Assembly (NCBI RefSeq): GCF_001668615.1
Contig: NZ_LZMC01000111.1
Span: 1 to 64,000, forward strand
DNA: 64,000 nt
Direction of reading: 5' to 3'
DNA from: Mycobacterium sp. 1274761.0
GTDB lineage: Bacteria > Actinomycetota > Actinomycetes > Mycobacteriales > Mycobacteriaceae
Numbering within the stretch: the stretch's first letter is position 1; each line of letters begins with the position of its first letter. Of this stretch, positions 25,176 through 33,042 are shown piece after piece. The position numbers and the translations under genes are program-made. Below the pieces are notes generated by a model, which was not told the origin of the DNA, made no database searches, and saw only the letters and a list, made by a program, of their open reading frames with translations.

Positions 25176-26180
25176 ATGACAACACAGCCGAGCCATTTCC
25201 GGGTCGGGCTGCTGTTCGCCGTCGCCTCCGCGCTCAGCTTTGGAATGTCCGGCCCACTGGCCAAGGCGCTGATGGACGTCGGCTGGAGCCCCACCGGCGC
25301 CGTCACCGCACGCCTGGCCGTCGGCGCGGGCACAGTGGCGGTGTTCGCGACCGTCGTCAGACCAGGCTGGGTCCGCAATGCTGTGACCCACCGCAGGATG
25401 GTGCTCGCCTACGGCGTCGTGCCCATTGCAGGGGCCCAGCTGTGCTACTACCAAGCCGTCGCGCGGCTGTCGGTCGGCGTCGCGCTCCTGCTCGAATACA
25501 CAGCCCCGGTGCTGGTGGTCGGATGGGTGTGGGCCACCACGCGGCGCAGGCCCAGCACACTGACGCTGGCCGGGGTCGCACTCGCGGTCGCCGGAATCAT
25601 GTTGGTGCTCGACGTATTCGCCGGCGCGCACGTCAACGCCGCCGGCGTCGGATGGGGATTCGCCGCCGCGGTATGCGCCGCAAGCTATTTCATGCTCTCC
25701 GACGGAGTCAGCGCTAACAAGGTCGACGGCAGCCTGAACGCGACGACGCTCGCTGCGGGCGGATTGGTTGTCGGCGCGGTCGCGACCGCAGGCCTCGGCC
25801 TCGCTGGGGTCATGCCGTTGACGTTTACGGCGAAGGACACCGTCATCGCCGGGTGGGCGATGACCTGGGCCGTGCCCGTCGTCGCGCTCGGCGTGATCAC
25901 CACGGCGGTCGCCTACACGCTGGGCATCCTAGGTATCGCGCGGCTGCGGCCCCGGTTCGCGTCCCTGGTCGGGCTGTCCGAGGTGATGTTCGCCATCCTG
26001 GCCGCGTGGCTGCTTCTCGGCGAGGCGATCACGCCGACGCAGGCGCTCGGTGGCGGCGTCGTCCTGGCGGGTCTGGCGCTGGCGCGCCACGGCGACCGGA
26101 GCGAGGCGGTCGAGGCCGCCACCTGGCCAGATGCCGGCGCCGTGGAACAACTGACACCCTGTCGCGAGGCAAAAAGTTAG
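25176..26180 (+). CDS. EamA-family (DMT superfamily) transporter
   Basis: 334 aa from ATG 25176 (MTTQPSHFRVGLLFAVASAL), preceded by GGAGAGG; an upstream in-frame start at 25107 would lie within the operator-like repeat. Ten hydrophobic helices are arranged as two EamA repeats, for example FAVASALSFGMSGPLAKALM, SVGVALLLEYTAPVLVVGWV, VVALGVITTAVAYTLGILGI and FASLVGLSEVMFAILAAWLL. Members export metabolites or amino acids across the inner membrane; the substrate is unknown here. It is divergent from the CGNR regulator, its likely controller. Confidence 0.88.
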   Translation: MTTQPSHFRVGLLFAVASALSFGMSGPLAKALMDVGWSPTGAVTARLAVGAGTVAVFATVVRPGWVRNAVTHRRMVLAYGVVPIAGAQLCYYQAVARLSVGVALLLEYTAPVLVVGWVWATTRRRPSTLTLAGVALAVAGIMLVLDVFAGAHVNAAGVGWGFAAAVCAASYFMLSDGVSANKVDGSLNATTLAAGGLVVGAVATAGLGLAGVMPLTFTAKDTVIAGWAMTWAVPVVALGVITTAVAYTLGILGIARLRPRFASLVGLSEVMFAILAAWLLLGEAITPTQALGGGVVLAGLALARHGDRSEAVEAATWPDAGAVEQLTPCREAKS

Positions 26181-26206
26181 TCCGTCTTATCCCGGTATGG
26201 AACTAT

Positions 26207-26875
26207 GTGCGCGTGACTCTGCCACGTAGAACGGCCCGGGTGGCCGCCCTCCTCGCCACTGTTTCATCCGCGGCCGCGGGCGTTCTGGCTACCGCTCCGA
26301 GCGCCGTGGCGGTGCCCTGCCCCGACGTCGAGGTCGTCTTCGCGCGCGGCACCGGCGAGCCAGCAGGCGTCGGCCGGGTGGGCCAGGCGCTTACCGACGC
26401 GCTGGCCGCGCAGATCGCGCCGCGCACCGTCGGGTCGTACTCGGTGAACTACCCCGCCGACTATGATTTCCTCACCGCCGCTGACGGCGCCACCGATGCG
26501 ACCAGCCACATCGCCGCCATGGCGCTCTCGTGCCCGTCCACCAAAATCGTGCTCGGCGGCTACTCGCAGGGCGCCGCGGTGGTGGACATGTTGGCGGGCG
26601 TCCCGCCGCTCGGCAACAAGATAGGCAGCATCGGGTCGGCGCCGCCGTTGTCGCCGACCGCCGCGGTCACGGTGGCCGCCGTCACCGTGTTCGGCAACCC
26701 GGCGGCTAAGTTTGGTCAGCCGCTGTCGTCGGTCGGCATGTTCGCCGGCCGGTCGATCGACCTGTGCAAGGACGGCGACCCGATCTGTTCTGGTGGGCGG
26801 AATCCCCTCGCCCACAGGGGTTACGAGGACGCGATGGCGCAACAGGCAGCCAGTTTCGCAGCCGGAAGGATATAG
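26207..26875 (+). CDS. Secreted cutinase-like esterase 1
   Basis: 222 aa if GTG 26207 is used; GTG 26213 is an equally weak alternative, and neither has a clear ribosome binding site. The signal peptide LPRRTARVAALLATVSSAAA ends near AVA-VPC. It is an alpha/beta-hydrolase of the cutinase family: CPDVEVVFARGTGEPAGVG, nucleophile motif GGYSQGAAVVD, then DLCKDGDPICSGG (Asp) and LAHRGYEDAM (His), with paired cysteines. Family members hydrolyse cutin, triglycerides or lipid esters outside the cell. In M. tuberculosis two cutinases (Rv3451, Rv3452) lie at this position beside ESX-4. Confidence 0.9.
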   Translation: MRVTLPRRTARVAALLATVSSAAAGVLATAPSAVAVPCPDVEVVFARGTGEPAGVGRVGQALTDALAAQIAPRTVGSYSVNYPADYDFLTAADGATDATSHIAAMALSCPSTKIVLGGYSQGAAVVDMLAGVPPLGNKIGSIGSAPPLSPTAAVTVAAVTVFGNPAAKFGQPLSSVGMFAGRSIDLCKDGDPICSGGRNPLAHRGYEDAMAQQAASFAAGRI

Positions 26876-26878
26876 AGA

Positions 26879-27523
26879 ATGCGCGTAGCTGAGAAAACAG
26901 CTGCCCTGCTCGTCGGAGCGGCCGCGGCCCTCACATCGTCGATCGCCTTCGCGCCGACGGCGTCTGCGGACTGCCCGGATATCGAGGTGATCTTCGCCCG
27001 TGGCACCGACGACACCGGCGGGCTCGGAACCGTTGGTGGAGCGTTCGTCAACGCGCTACGGGGCAAGGTCGGAGGCCGATCGGTCGGCTCGTATGCGGTG
27101 AACTATCCCGCGAACTACGACTTTCTGGCCGCCGCAGACGGCGCAAACGACGCCAGCGCACACGTGCAGTACATGATGGGCGCCTGCCCGAACACGCGAT
27201 TGGTGCTCGGTGGCTATTCGCAGGGTGCAGCGGTGATGGATGTCATTGCCGCAGTTCCCATTCCGGCGATCGGCTTCACCAACCCGCTGCCGCCCAATGC
27301 GCCCGACTTCGTCGCGGCGATCGCGGTGTTCGGGAACCCGTCGGCGAAGCTCGGCCTTCCGTTGACGATGAGCCCGGTATGGGGCGGACTGTCGATCGAC
27401 CTGTGCAACGGCGGCGACCCCATCTGCCAGACTGACGGTGAGAGCGTCGCGGCGCACAGGTCACCGAGTTACACAGGCGGATTCGTCAACACCGCCGCCG
27501 ACTTCGTTGCTGGACGTGTGTAG
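26879..27523 (+). CDS. Secreted cutinase-like esterase 2
   Basis: 214 aa starting 3 bp after the first cutinase stop. Signal peptide MRVAEKTAALLVGAAAALTS, cleaved near ASA-D. Cutinase family features are CPDIEVIFARGTDDTGGLG, nucleophile GGYSQGAAVMD, and the acid/base region DLCNGGDPICQ plus AAHRSPSYT. It is about half identical by eye to the first cutinase, and the tight spacing suggests a tandem duplication and one transcript. Confidence 0.9.
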   Translation: MRVAEKTAALLVGAAAALTSSIAFAPTASADCPDIEVIFARGTDDTGGLGTVGGAFVNALRGKVGGRSVGSYAVNYPANYDFLAAADGANDASAHVQYMMGACPNTRLVLGGYSQGAAVMDVIAAVPIPAIGFTNPLPPNAPDFVAAIAVFGNPSAKLGLPLTMSPVWGGLSIDLCNGGDPICQTDGESVAAHRSPSYTGGFVNTAADFVAGRV

Positions 27524-27577
27524 CGCACACCTGGTCGTTCGAACGGGTGCGTCAATTCGTCGGCTAACATCGGCGAG

Positions 27578-28285
27578 GTGGTGCTCAGACGCGTTGAACG
27601 CAGCGGTAATCGGATACGGCGCGGCCTTGCCGTCGCGATCACATCGACTCTTGTAGCAGCAGGCCTGCTGCTCGGCCCGTCAATCGTGCCTGGTAACAAC
27701 ATGATTCCGGCGGCATCGGCCGCCTGTCCGCAGGTCGAGCTGGTTTTCGCCCGCGGCCGCCTCGAACCGGCCGGGCCGGGATCGATCGGCAATGCCCTGA
27801 TCAGCGCGCTGCGGTCCAAGGTGAACAAGAACATCGGTATGTATGCGGTGCGTTACCCCGCCGACAACGAAATCGACATCGGCGCCAATGACATGAGCGC
27901 CCACATCCAGAACATGGCCAAGAACTGTCCCGACACCCGGCTGGTTCTCGGGGGCTATTCGCTTGGTGCCGCGGTCACCGATGTCGTGCTCGCGCTGCCA
28001 TTTACGTTCTTCGGATTCACCAACCCGCTGCCCGAGGGCATGGATCAGAAGATCGCCGCGGTCTCGTTGTTCGGCAACGGCGCTGCGTGGGTGGGCCCGA
28101 TCACCAACTTCAACCCGCTGTATTCCGAGCGGACCATCGAGTTGTGCCATGGAGCCGACCCGATCTGCAACCCGGCCGATCCCAACACCTGGGAGCAGAA
28201 CTGGTCCCAGCATCTGGCGAAGGAATACATTGCCGCGGGCATGGTGAACCAGGCTGCAGACTTCATCGCGGCCAGGATCAACTGA
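27578..28285 (+). CDS. Secreted cutinase-like esterase 3 (divergent)
   Basis: 235 aa, GTG start. A longer n-region (VERSGNRIRRGLAVAITSTL) precedes the hydrophobic core and cleavage near ASA-ACP. Cutinase features are CPQVELVFARGRLEPAGPG and a nucleophile elbow GGYSLGAAVTD, in which Leu replaces the usual Gln after Ser. Asp is in ELCHGADPICN and His in NWSQHLAKEY. It ends 20 bp before the converging truA stop. The catalytic triad appears intact, but the oxyanion-side change could alter substrate preference (inference). Confidence 0.88.
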   Translation: MVLRRVERSGNRIRRGLAVAITSTLVAAGLLLGPSIVPGNNMIPAASAACPQVELVFARGRLEPAGPGSIGNALISALRSKVNKNIGMYAVRYPADNEIDIGANDMSAHIQNMAKNCPDTRLVLGGYSLGAAVTDVVLALPFTFFGFTNPLPEGMDQKIAAVSLFGNGAAWVGPITNFNPLYSERTIELCHGADPICNPADPNTWEQNWSQHLAKEYIAAGMVNQAADFIAARIN

Positions 28286-28305
28286 TCAATGTCGCCGACG
28301 CGGCA

Positions 28306-29142
28306 CTAATCCAGTCGACGCAGGTCGCGGGTCACAGTGATGCGCGCTTCGAGTTGATCGTCGGGCGGGTAGTCGACGCCTACGAGGGTCAGCCCCTGCG
28401 GCGGCGCGGCGGCGAAATCGCTGGACCGCCGCGGCTGGGTCAATAGCTCTGCGCACCACGCCGGTTCGCGACGCCCCTCCCCCACCGCGAGCAGCGCACC
28501 GACCAGCGAGCGCACCATCGACCAGCAAAACGCGTCGGCGGTGACGTGCGCCGTGACGAGATCGCCCGATTGCATCCAGTCCAGCCGTTGAAGGTCCCTG
28601 ACCGTGGTCGCCCCTTCACGGTGCCGGCAGAACGCGGCGAAGTCGTGCAGCCCCACGAGTTCGCTGGACGCCGCCGTCATCGCATCGATGTCCAGCGCGC
28701 GCGGCCATGGCGTCACGAAGCGCGCGGTCTGCGGCTCGGCGCCGTACGGCGCGGTGGTCAACCGGTACTCGTAGTGCCGGCGCAGCGCCGAGAATCGCGC
28801 GTCGAAACCCGCAGGGGCGCGGGCGATGTCGCGAACCCTGACATCGGTCGGCACGAGCCGCGCCAGCCGCCGCACCAGGGGTGCGAACTCCGTGTCACCG
28901 GGTCGGGTGGTTCGCGGGTAGGCATGCGGGATCGCCTCGACCGGTATGTCGACGTGCGCGACCTGACCCGAGGCGTGCACACCGGTGTCGGTGCGTCCAG
29001 CGGCGCGAAGCTGCACCGGCGTCCGGAACACCGTCGTCAACGCTTCCTCGAGCACCCCCGCCACCGTGCGCTGATCCGACTGCACCGCCCAGCCCGCGAA
29101 TGCGGTTCCGTCGTAGGCGATATCGAGCCGAAGACGAGTCAC
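28306..29142 (-). CDS. truA: tRNA pseudouridine synthase A (positions 38-40)
   Basis: 278 aa from GTG 29142, giving MTRLRLDIAYDGTAFAGWAV. The frame continues 97 codons upstream through the rplQ terminator, where it is a shadow of rplQ. The catalytic Asp lies in RAAGRTDTGVHASGQVAHVD. Other conserved motifs are PAGFDARFSALRRHYEYRL, HDFAAFCRHREGATTVRDL and DAFCWSMVRSLVGALLAVGE. It modifies U38-U40 in the anticodon stem-loop of several tRNAs. A rho-independent terminator ends only 18 bp upstream of its start, so it is expressed by readthrough or from a very short leader. Confidence 0.95.
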   Translation of the reverse strand: MTRLRLDIAYDGTAFAGWAVQSDQRTVAGVLEEALTTVFRTPVQLRAAGRTDTGVHASGQVAHVDIPVEAIPHAYPRTTRPGDTEFAPLVRRLARLVPTDVRVRDIARAPAGFDARFSALRRHYEYRLTTAPYGAEPQTARFVTPWPRALDIDAMTAASSELVGLHDFAAFCRHREGATTVRDLQRLDWMQSGDLVTAHVTADAFCWSMVRSLVGALLAVGEGRREPAWCAELLTQPRRSSDFAAAPPQGLTLVGVDYPPDDQLEARITVTRDLRRLD

Positions 29143-29159
29143 ACCACGCGAGGAGGACG

Positions 29160-29204
29160 AAAAATGACGAAGCCCGCCACCGGAATCGATGGCGGGCTTG
29201 TCGT
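29160..29204 (-). terminator. Rho-independent terminator between rplQ and truA
   Basis: The perfect 10-bp stem AAGCCCGCCA / TGGCGGGCTT (29170-29179 and 29190-29199) is followed on the minus strand by CGTCATTTTTCG, a run of five T at 29164-29160. It closes the large ribosomal operon. Confidence 0.85.
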
Positions 29205-29212
29205 TCACTTCA

Positions 29213-29842
29213 CTAGGACTTGTCGTCGGCATCCTCGTCGGCGGCAGCCTCCTCAGCGACCTCTTCGGCAGCCTCAGCTTCCTGCGCCTCCTCGATCGCC
29301 GAATCCTCAACCTTGACGTCAGAGACCGATTCCTCGGTCGGACCCTCGGTGGCTTCGGGCTCGACAGCGGCCTGCGGCGCCGCAGCGGCCGCGACCGGCG
29401 CGGCCTTCCTCGCCGTACCCGCGCCCGAACCACTATCGCCAGCGGAGCGGCTGCGGCGGGCGCGGTTGGCCTCCGACGTCACCGTCTTCTCCCGCACCAG
29501 CTCGATGACCGCCATCGGGGCGTTGTCGCCCTGACGTGGCTCCACCTTGATGATGCGGGTGTAGCCGCCCGCGCGGTCCGCGTAGAAGGGTCCGATCTCG
29601 GCGAACAGGGTGTGCACGACATCCTTGTCCCGGATCTTCTTGAGCACCTCACGCCGATTGTGCAGCGTGCCCTTCTTGGCGTGGGTGATCAGCTTCTCCG
29701 CGTACGGACGCAGCGCCCGTGCCTTGGGCTCGGTGGTCTTGATCCGGCCATGCTCGAACAGCGATGTGGCCAGGTTGGCCAGCAGCGCCTTCTGATGCGA
29801 CGACGACCCGCCGAGGCGACGGCCCTTGGTGGGCTTGGGCAT
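29213..29842 (-). CDS. rplQ: 50S ribosomal protein L17 with long acidic C-terminal tail
   Basis: 209 aa. The first 118 residues are canonical L17 (MPKPTKGRRLGGSSSHQKAL, TLFEHGRIKTTEPKARALRP-like, YTRIIKVEPRQGDNAPMAVI). The remaining 90 residues form a low-complexity Ala/Glu/Asp/Pro tail (EEAQEAEAAEEVAEEAAADE), longer than the tail I recall in M. tuberculosis (180 aa in total). Acidic extensions are common in actinobacterial L17 and need not be functional in the ribosome core. Last gene of the rpsM-rpsK-rpsD-rpoA-rplQ run, ended by the 29160-29204 terminator. Confidence 0.96.
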   Translation of the reverse strand: MPKPTKGRRLGGSSSHQKALLANLATSLFEHGRIKTTEPKARALRPYAEKLITHAKKGTLHNRREVLKKIRDKDVVHTLFAEIGPFYADRAGGYTRIIKVEPRQGDNAPMAVIELVREKTVTSEANRARRSRSAGDSGSGAGTARKAAPVAAAAAPQAAVEPEATEGPTEESVSDVKVEDSAIEEAQEAEAAEEVAEEAAADEDADDKS

Positions 29843-29926
29843 TGCGACTATCTCCTAATTGGGGCCGGTCCCCGTATCAGGTAGGACCGGGACGGTCCGG
29901 GCGGGCCCGGGGTTTTATCTGCGTTC

Positions 29927-30979
29927 TTAGAGTTGTTCGGTTTCGGCGTAGTCCTGGTTGTCCTCGAGGTCATAGCTGGCGTCGCTGTTCCACGTGCCGG
30001 TGGCGACGTCGTAGCCGGCGACCTCGGACGGATCAAACGTGGCCGGGCTGTCCTTCAGCGACAGACCGAGTTGATGCAGCTTGATCTTCACCTCGTCGAT
30101 GGACTTCTGGCCGAAGTTGCGGATGTCCAGAAGATCGGACTCCGTGCGGGCGACGAGCTCGCCCACCGTGTGCACACCCTCGCGCTTGAGGCAGTTGTAC
30201 GACCGGACGGTGAGGTCCAGATCGTCGATCGGCAGGGCGAACGACGCGATGTGGTCGGCCTCAGCCGGCGACGGGCCGATCTCGATGCCCTCGGCCTCAA
30301 CGTTGAGTTCGCGTGCCAGACCGAACAATTCGACCAGAGTCTTGCCCGCCGACGCCAGCGCGTCACGCGCGGTGATCGAGCTCTTGGTCTCGACATCGAG
30401 GATCAGCTTGTCGAAGTCGGTGCGCTGCTCGACGCGAGTGGCCTCCACCTTGTAGGTGACCTTCAGCACCGGCGAGTAGATGGAATCGACCGGGATACGG
30501 CCGATTTCGGCGCCCGACGCCTTGTTCTGCACGGCGGGGACGTAGCCGCGGCCGCGCTCGACCACGAGCTCGACCTCGAGCTTGCCCTTGTCGTTGAGGG
30601 TGGCGATGTGCATCTCGGGGTTGTGCACCGTCACACCGGCGGGCGGCACGATGTCACCGGCGGTGACCGCACCGGGGCCCTGCTTGCGCAGGTACATGGT
30701 GACCGGCTCGTCCTCCTCAGAGGACACGACCAGCCCCTTGAGATTCAGGATGATGTCGGTGACGTCTTCCTTGACACCGGGCACGGTGGTGAACTCGTGC
30801 AGCACGCCGTCGATGCGGATGCTGGTGATCGCTGCGCCGGGAATCGACGACAGCAGCGTGCGCCGAAGCGAATTGCCAAGCGTGTAGCCAAATCCGGGCT
30901 CCAACGGTTCGATGACGAACTGGGACCGGTTCTCGGAGATGACCTCTTCCGACAATGTGGGTCGCTGAGAAATCAGCAT
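29927..30979 (-). CDS. rpoA: DNA-directed RNA polymerase alpha subunit
   Basis: 350 aa. The N-terminal dimerisation/assembly domain has RSQFVIEPLEPGFGYTLGNS and LRRTLLSSIPGAAITSIRID. A linker leads to the C-terminal DNA- and activator-binding domain, with LTVRSYNCLKREGVHTVGEL and DLLDIRNFGQKSIDEVKIKL. The tail is acidic (DASYDLEDNQDYAETEQL). Length is normal for mycobacteria (347 aa in M. tuberculosis). It sits between rpsD and rplQ in the standard order. Confidence 0.98.
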   Translation of the reverse strand: MLISQRPTLSEEVISENRSQFVIEPLEPGFGYTLGNSLRRTLLSSIPGAAITSIRIDGVLHEFTTVPGVKEDVTDIILNLKGLVVSSEEDEPVTMYLRKQGPGAVTAGDIVPPAGVTVHNPEMHIATLNDKGKLEVELVVERGRGYVPAVQNKASGAEIGRIPVDSIYSPVLKVTYKVEATRVEQRTDFDKLILDVETKSSITARDALASAGKTLVELFGLARELNVEAEGIEIGPSPAEADHIASFALPIDDLDLTVRSYNCLKREGVHTVGELVARTESDLLDIRNFGQKSIDEVKIKLHQLGLSLKDSPATFDPSEVAGYDVATGTWNSDASYDLEDNQDYAETEQL

Positions 30980-31079
30980 GGTGTTTCTTTCCTCCTTCGT
31001 GGCAACCGCTATTTGATGCCACGTATCTCCCCGGCTAAGCCGGGAACATCCCCAGCCGCCATCCGGACGGCCGGAAGCC

Positions 31080-31685
31080 TTACTTCGAGTAGAGCTCGAC
31101 GATCAGTTGCTCGGTGAGCGGGATGTCGATCTGCGCCCGCTCGGGCAGCTGGTGCACCAGGATGCGCTGGCGCTCGCCGACCACCTGCAGCCACGCCGGG
31201 ATCGGCCGGTCGCCTGCGGTCTCGCGCGCGATCTGGAACGGCAGCGTGTTCAGCGACTTCTCTCTCACGTCGATGATGTCGTACTGCGACACCCGGTAGC
31301 TCGGGATGTCGACCTTGACGCCGTTGACGGTGAAGTGGCCGTGGCTGACCAGCTGGCGGGCCATCCGACGAGTACGCGCCAGGCCGGCGCGGTACACCAC
31401 GTTGTCCAGCCGGCTCTCCAGGATGCGGAGCAGATTGTCGCCGGTCTTGCCGTCCTGGCGGACCGCCTCTTCGTAGTAGCGGCGGAACTGCTTTTCCATC
31501 ACGCCGTAGGTGAAGCGGGCCTTCTGCTTCTCCTGCAGCTGCTGGCGGTATTCGCTTTCCTTGATCCGCGCGCGGCCGTGCTGGCCGGGCGGGTAGGGCC
31601 GCTTCTCGAAGGCCTGGTCGCCGCCGACGAGGTCGACGCCGAGGCGGCGCGACTTGCGGGTTGCGGGTCCGGTGTAACGAGCCAT
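31080..31685 (-). CDS. rpsD: 30S ribosomal protein S4
   Basis: 201 aa, starting MARYTGPATRKSRRLGVDLV. The S4 RNA-binding domain contains RLDNVVYRAGLARTRRMARQ and LVSHGHFTVNGVKVDIPSY. The C-terminus ERAQIDIPLTEQLIVELYSK is canonical. S4 nucleates assembly of the 16S 5' domain and in many bacteria represses its own operon. It is separated from rpoA by about 100 bp containing a short CCCCGGCT/AGCCGGGG dyad near 31030-31046. Confidence 0.97.
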   Translation of the reverse strand: MARYTGPATRKSRRLGVDLVGGDQAFEKRPYPPGQHGRARIKESEYRQQLQEKQKARFTYGVMEKQFRRYYEEAVRQDGKTGDNLLRILESRLDNVVYRAGLARTRRMARQLVSHGHFTVNGVKVDIPSYRVSQYDIIDVREKSLNTLPFQIARETAGDRPIPAWLQVVGERQRILVHQLPERAQIDIPLTEQLIVELYSK

Positions 31686-31700
31686 GTCTGTCTATCCCTC

Positions 31701-32117
31701 CTAGACCCGGCGCCGCTTGGGCGGACGGCAGCCGTTGTGCGGCTGCGGGGTGACGTCGGAAATCGCGCCGACCTCGAGGCCGGCGGCCTGCAGCGACCGG
31801 ATCGCGGTCTCGCGGCCCGAGCCGGGGCCCTTGACGAACACGTCGACCTTCTTCACGCCGTGCTCCTGCGCCTTGCGGGCGGCGTTCTCGGCGGCCAGCT
31901 GCGCGGCGAACGGCGTCGACTTACGCGATCCCTTGAAGCCGACATGGCCCGAGGATGCCCAGGCGATGACGTTGCCCTGCGGATCGGTGATCGACACGAT
32001 CGTGTTGTTGAACGTGCTCTTGATGTGGGCGGCGCCGTGCGGGACGTTCTTCTTTTCCCTGCGGCGGGTCTTCTGACCCTTCTTCGGTGAGGCTGCGCCC
32101 TTTTTGGCTGGTGGCAT
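31701..32117 (-). CDS. rpsK: 30S ribosomal protein S11
   Basis: 138 aa. The Lys-rich N-terminus (MPPAKKGAASPKKGQKTRRR) is followed by the conserved core NVPHGAAHIKSTFNNTIVSI and GFKGSRKSTPFAAQLAAENA. It ends with the canonical DVTPQPHNGCRPPKRRRV. A component of the 30S platform. It lies 15 bp before rpsD and 6 bp after rpsM. Confidence 0.98.
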   Translation of the reverse strand: MPPAKKGAASPKKGQKTRRREKKNVPHGAAHIKSTFNNTIVSITDPQGNVIAWASSGHVGFKGSRKSTPFAAQLAAENAARKAQEHGVKKVDVFVKGPGSGRETAIRSLQAAGLEVGAISDVTPQPHNGCRPPKRRRV

Positions 32118-32123
32118 CGGCGG

Positions 32124-32498
32124 TTACCTGGCCTTCTTCTTGCCGGCGATGGTGCGCTTGGGGCCCTTGCGGGTACGCGCGTTGGTCTTGGTCCTCTGGC
32201 CGCGCACCGGCAGGCCACGGCGATGCCGAATGCCCTGGTAGCAGCCGATCTCGATCTTGCGGCGGATATCGGCCTGCACCTCGCGGCGCAGATCGCCCTC
32301 CACCTTGAGGTTGCCCTCGATGTAGTCGCGCAGCTGGGTCACCTGATCGTCGGTCAGGTCCTTGGTGCGCAGGTCCCGGCTGATGCCGGTGGCGTCCAGG
32401 ATCTCCTGGGAGCGGGTACGGCCGATGCCGTAGATGTAGGTCAGCGCAATCTCCATGCGCTTGTCGCGCGGGAGGTCGACGCCCACTAGACGTGCCAC
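32124..32498 (-). CDS. rpsM: 30S ribosomal protein S13
   Basis: 124 aa, beginning MARLVGVDLPRDKRMEIALT, with YIYGIGRTRSQEILDATGI and the helix-two-turn-helix core. The basic tail RGQRTKTNARTRKGPKRTIA reaches the tRNA sites and the subunit bridge. First gene of the rpsM-rpsK-rpsD-rpoA-rplQ unit; a 178-bp gap with hairpins separates it from rpmJ. Confidence 0.98.
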   Translation of the reverse strand: MARLVGVDLPRDKRMEIALTYIYGIGRTRSQEILDATGISRDLRTKDLTDDQVTQLRDYIEGNLKVEGDLRREVQADIRRKIEIGCYQGIRHRRGLPVRGQRTKTNARTRKGPKRTIAGKKKAR

Positions 32499-32542
32499 AG
32501 TGGTGTGTTCCTTCTTCGTTGCGGAGGTCTGGTCCCAGTCCG

Positions 32543-32559
32543 CCCCGACCTCGTCGGGG
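32543..32559. promoter_or_regulatory. Hairpin in the rpmJ-rpsM gap
   Basis: CCCCGAC-CTC-GTCGGGG is a perfect 7-bp stem in the 178-bp non-coding gap between rpmJ and rpsM. A second small dyad GGCGC-TTG-GCGCC lies at 32608-32620. They could act as an attenuator or mRNA-processing structure; there is no T-run on the minus side, so a plain terminator is unlikely. Confidence 0.4.
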
Positions 32560-32676
32560 TCCGGCCTCCGTACCGGACGTATGCGAGCGGCGCTGATTCG
32601 TCTTTTTGGCGCTTGGCGCCGGGCAGCTCAGTGGTACTGGGATTTCGTCATTAAGTTGTCGATGCCGGGGCTTGAA

Positions 32677-32790
32677 TCAGCCCTGACGCTGCTTGTGTCG
32701 CGGATCTGAGCAGATCACCATGACCCGCCCATGCCGGCGGATCACCCTGCACTTATCGCAAATGGGCTTGACGCTCGGGTTCACCTTCAC
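32677..32790 (-). CDS. rpmJ: 50S ribosomal protein L36
   Basis: A 37-aa protein read from GTG 32790 to TGA 32677: [20 protein letters not shown], then [17 protein letters not shown]. The zinc-ligand pattern is C-x2-C...C...H (C11, C14, C27, H32), so this is the zinc-binding (C+) form of L36. Position between infA and rpsM is standard. It begins 30 bp downstream of the infA stop. Confidence 0.95.
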
Positions 32791-32820
32791 GGCTTCGTCG
32801 ATCCTTCTGGGTCAGTGTGT

Positions 32821-33042
32821 CTACTTGTACCGATAAACGATGCGGCCCCGGGACAGGTCGTAGGGAGAAAGCTCCACCACCACCCGGTCCTCGGGCAGGA
32901 TGCGGATGTAGTGCTGCCGCATCTTGCCGCTGATGTGGGCGAGCACCTTGTGTCCGTTCTCCAGCTCAATGCGAAACATCGCATTGGGCAGGGGTTCGAC
33001 CACCCGGCCCTCGACCTCGATGGCACCGTCTTTCTTGGCCAT
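32821..33042 (-). CDS. infA: Translation initiation factor IF-1
   Basis: 73 aa from ATG 33042 ([20 protein letters not shown]). The frame is open upstream through the tandem repeats, but that leader is not conserved protein. OB-fold motifs are [20 protein letters not shown] and [20 protein letters not shown]. It binds the 30S A-site during initiation. First gene of the infA-rpmJ-rpsM run; its promoter must lie in the 317-bp region that also holds three 25-bp repeats. Confidence 0.97.
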
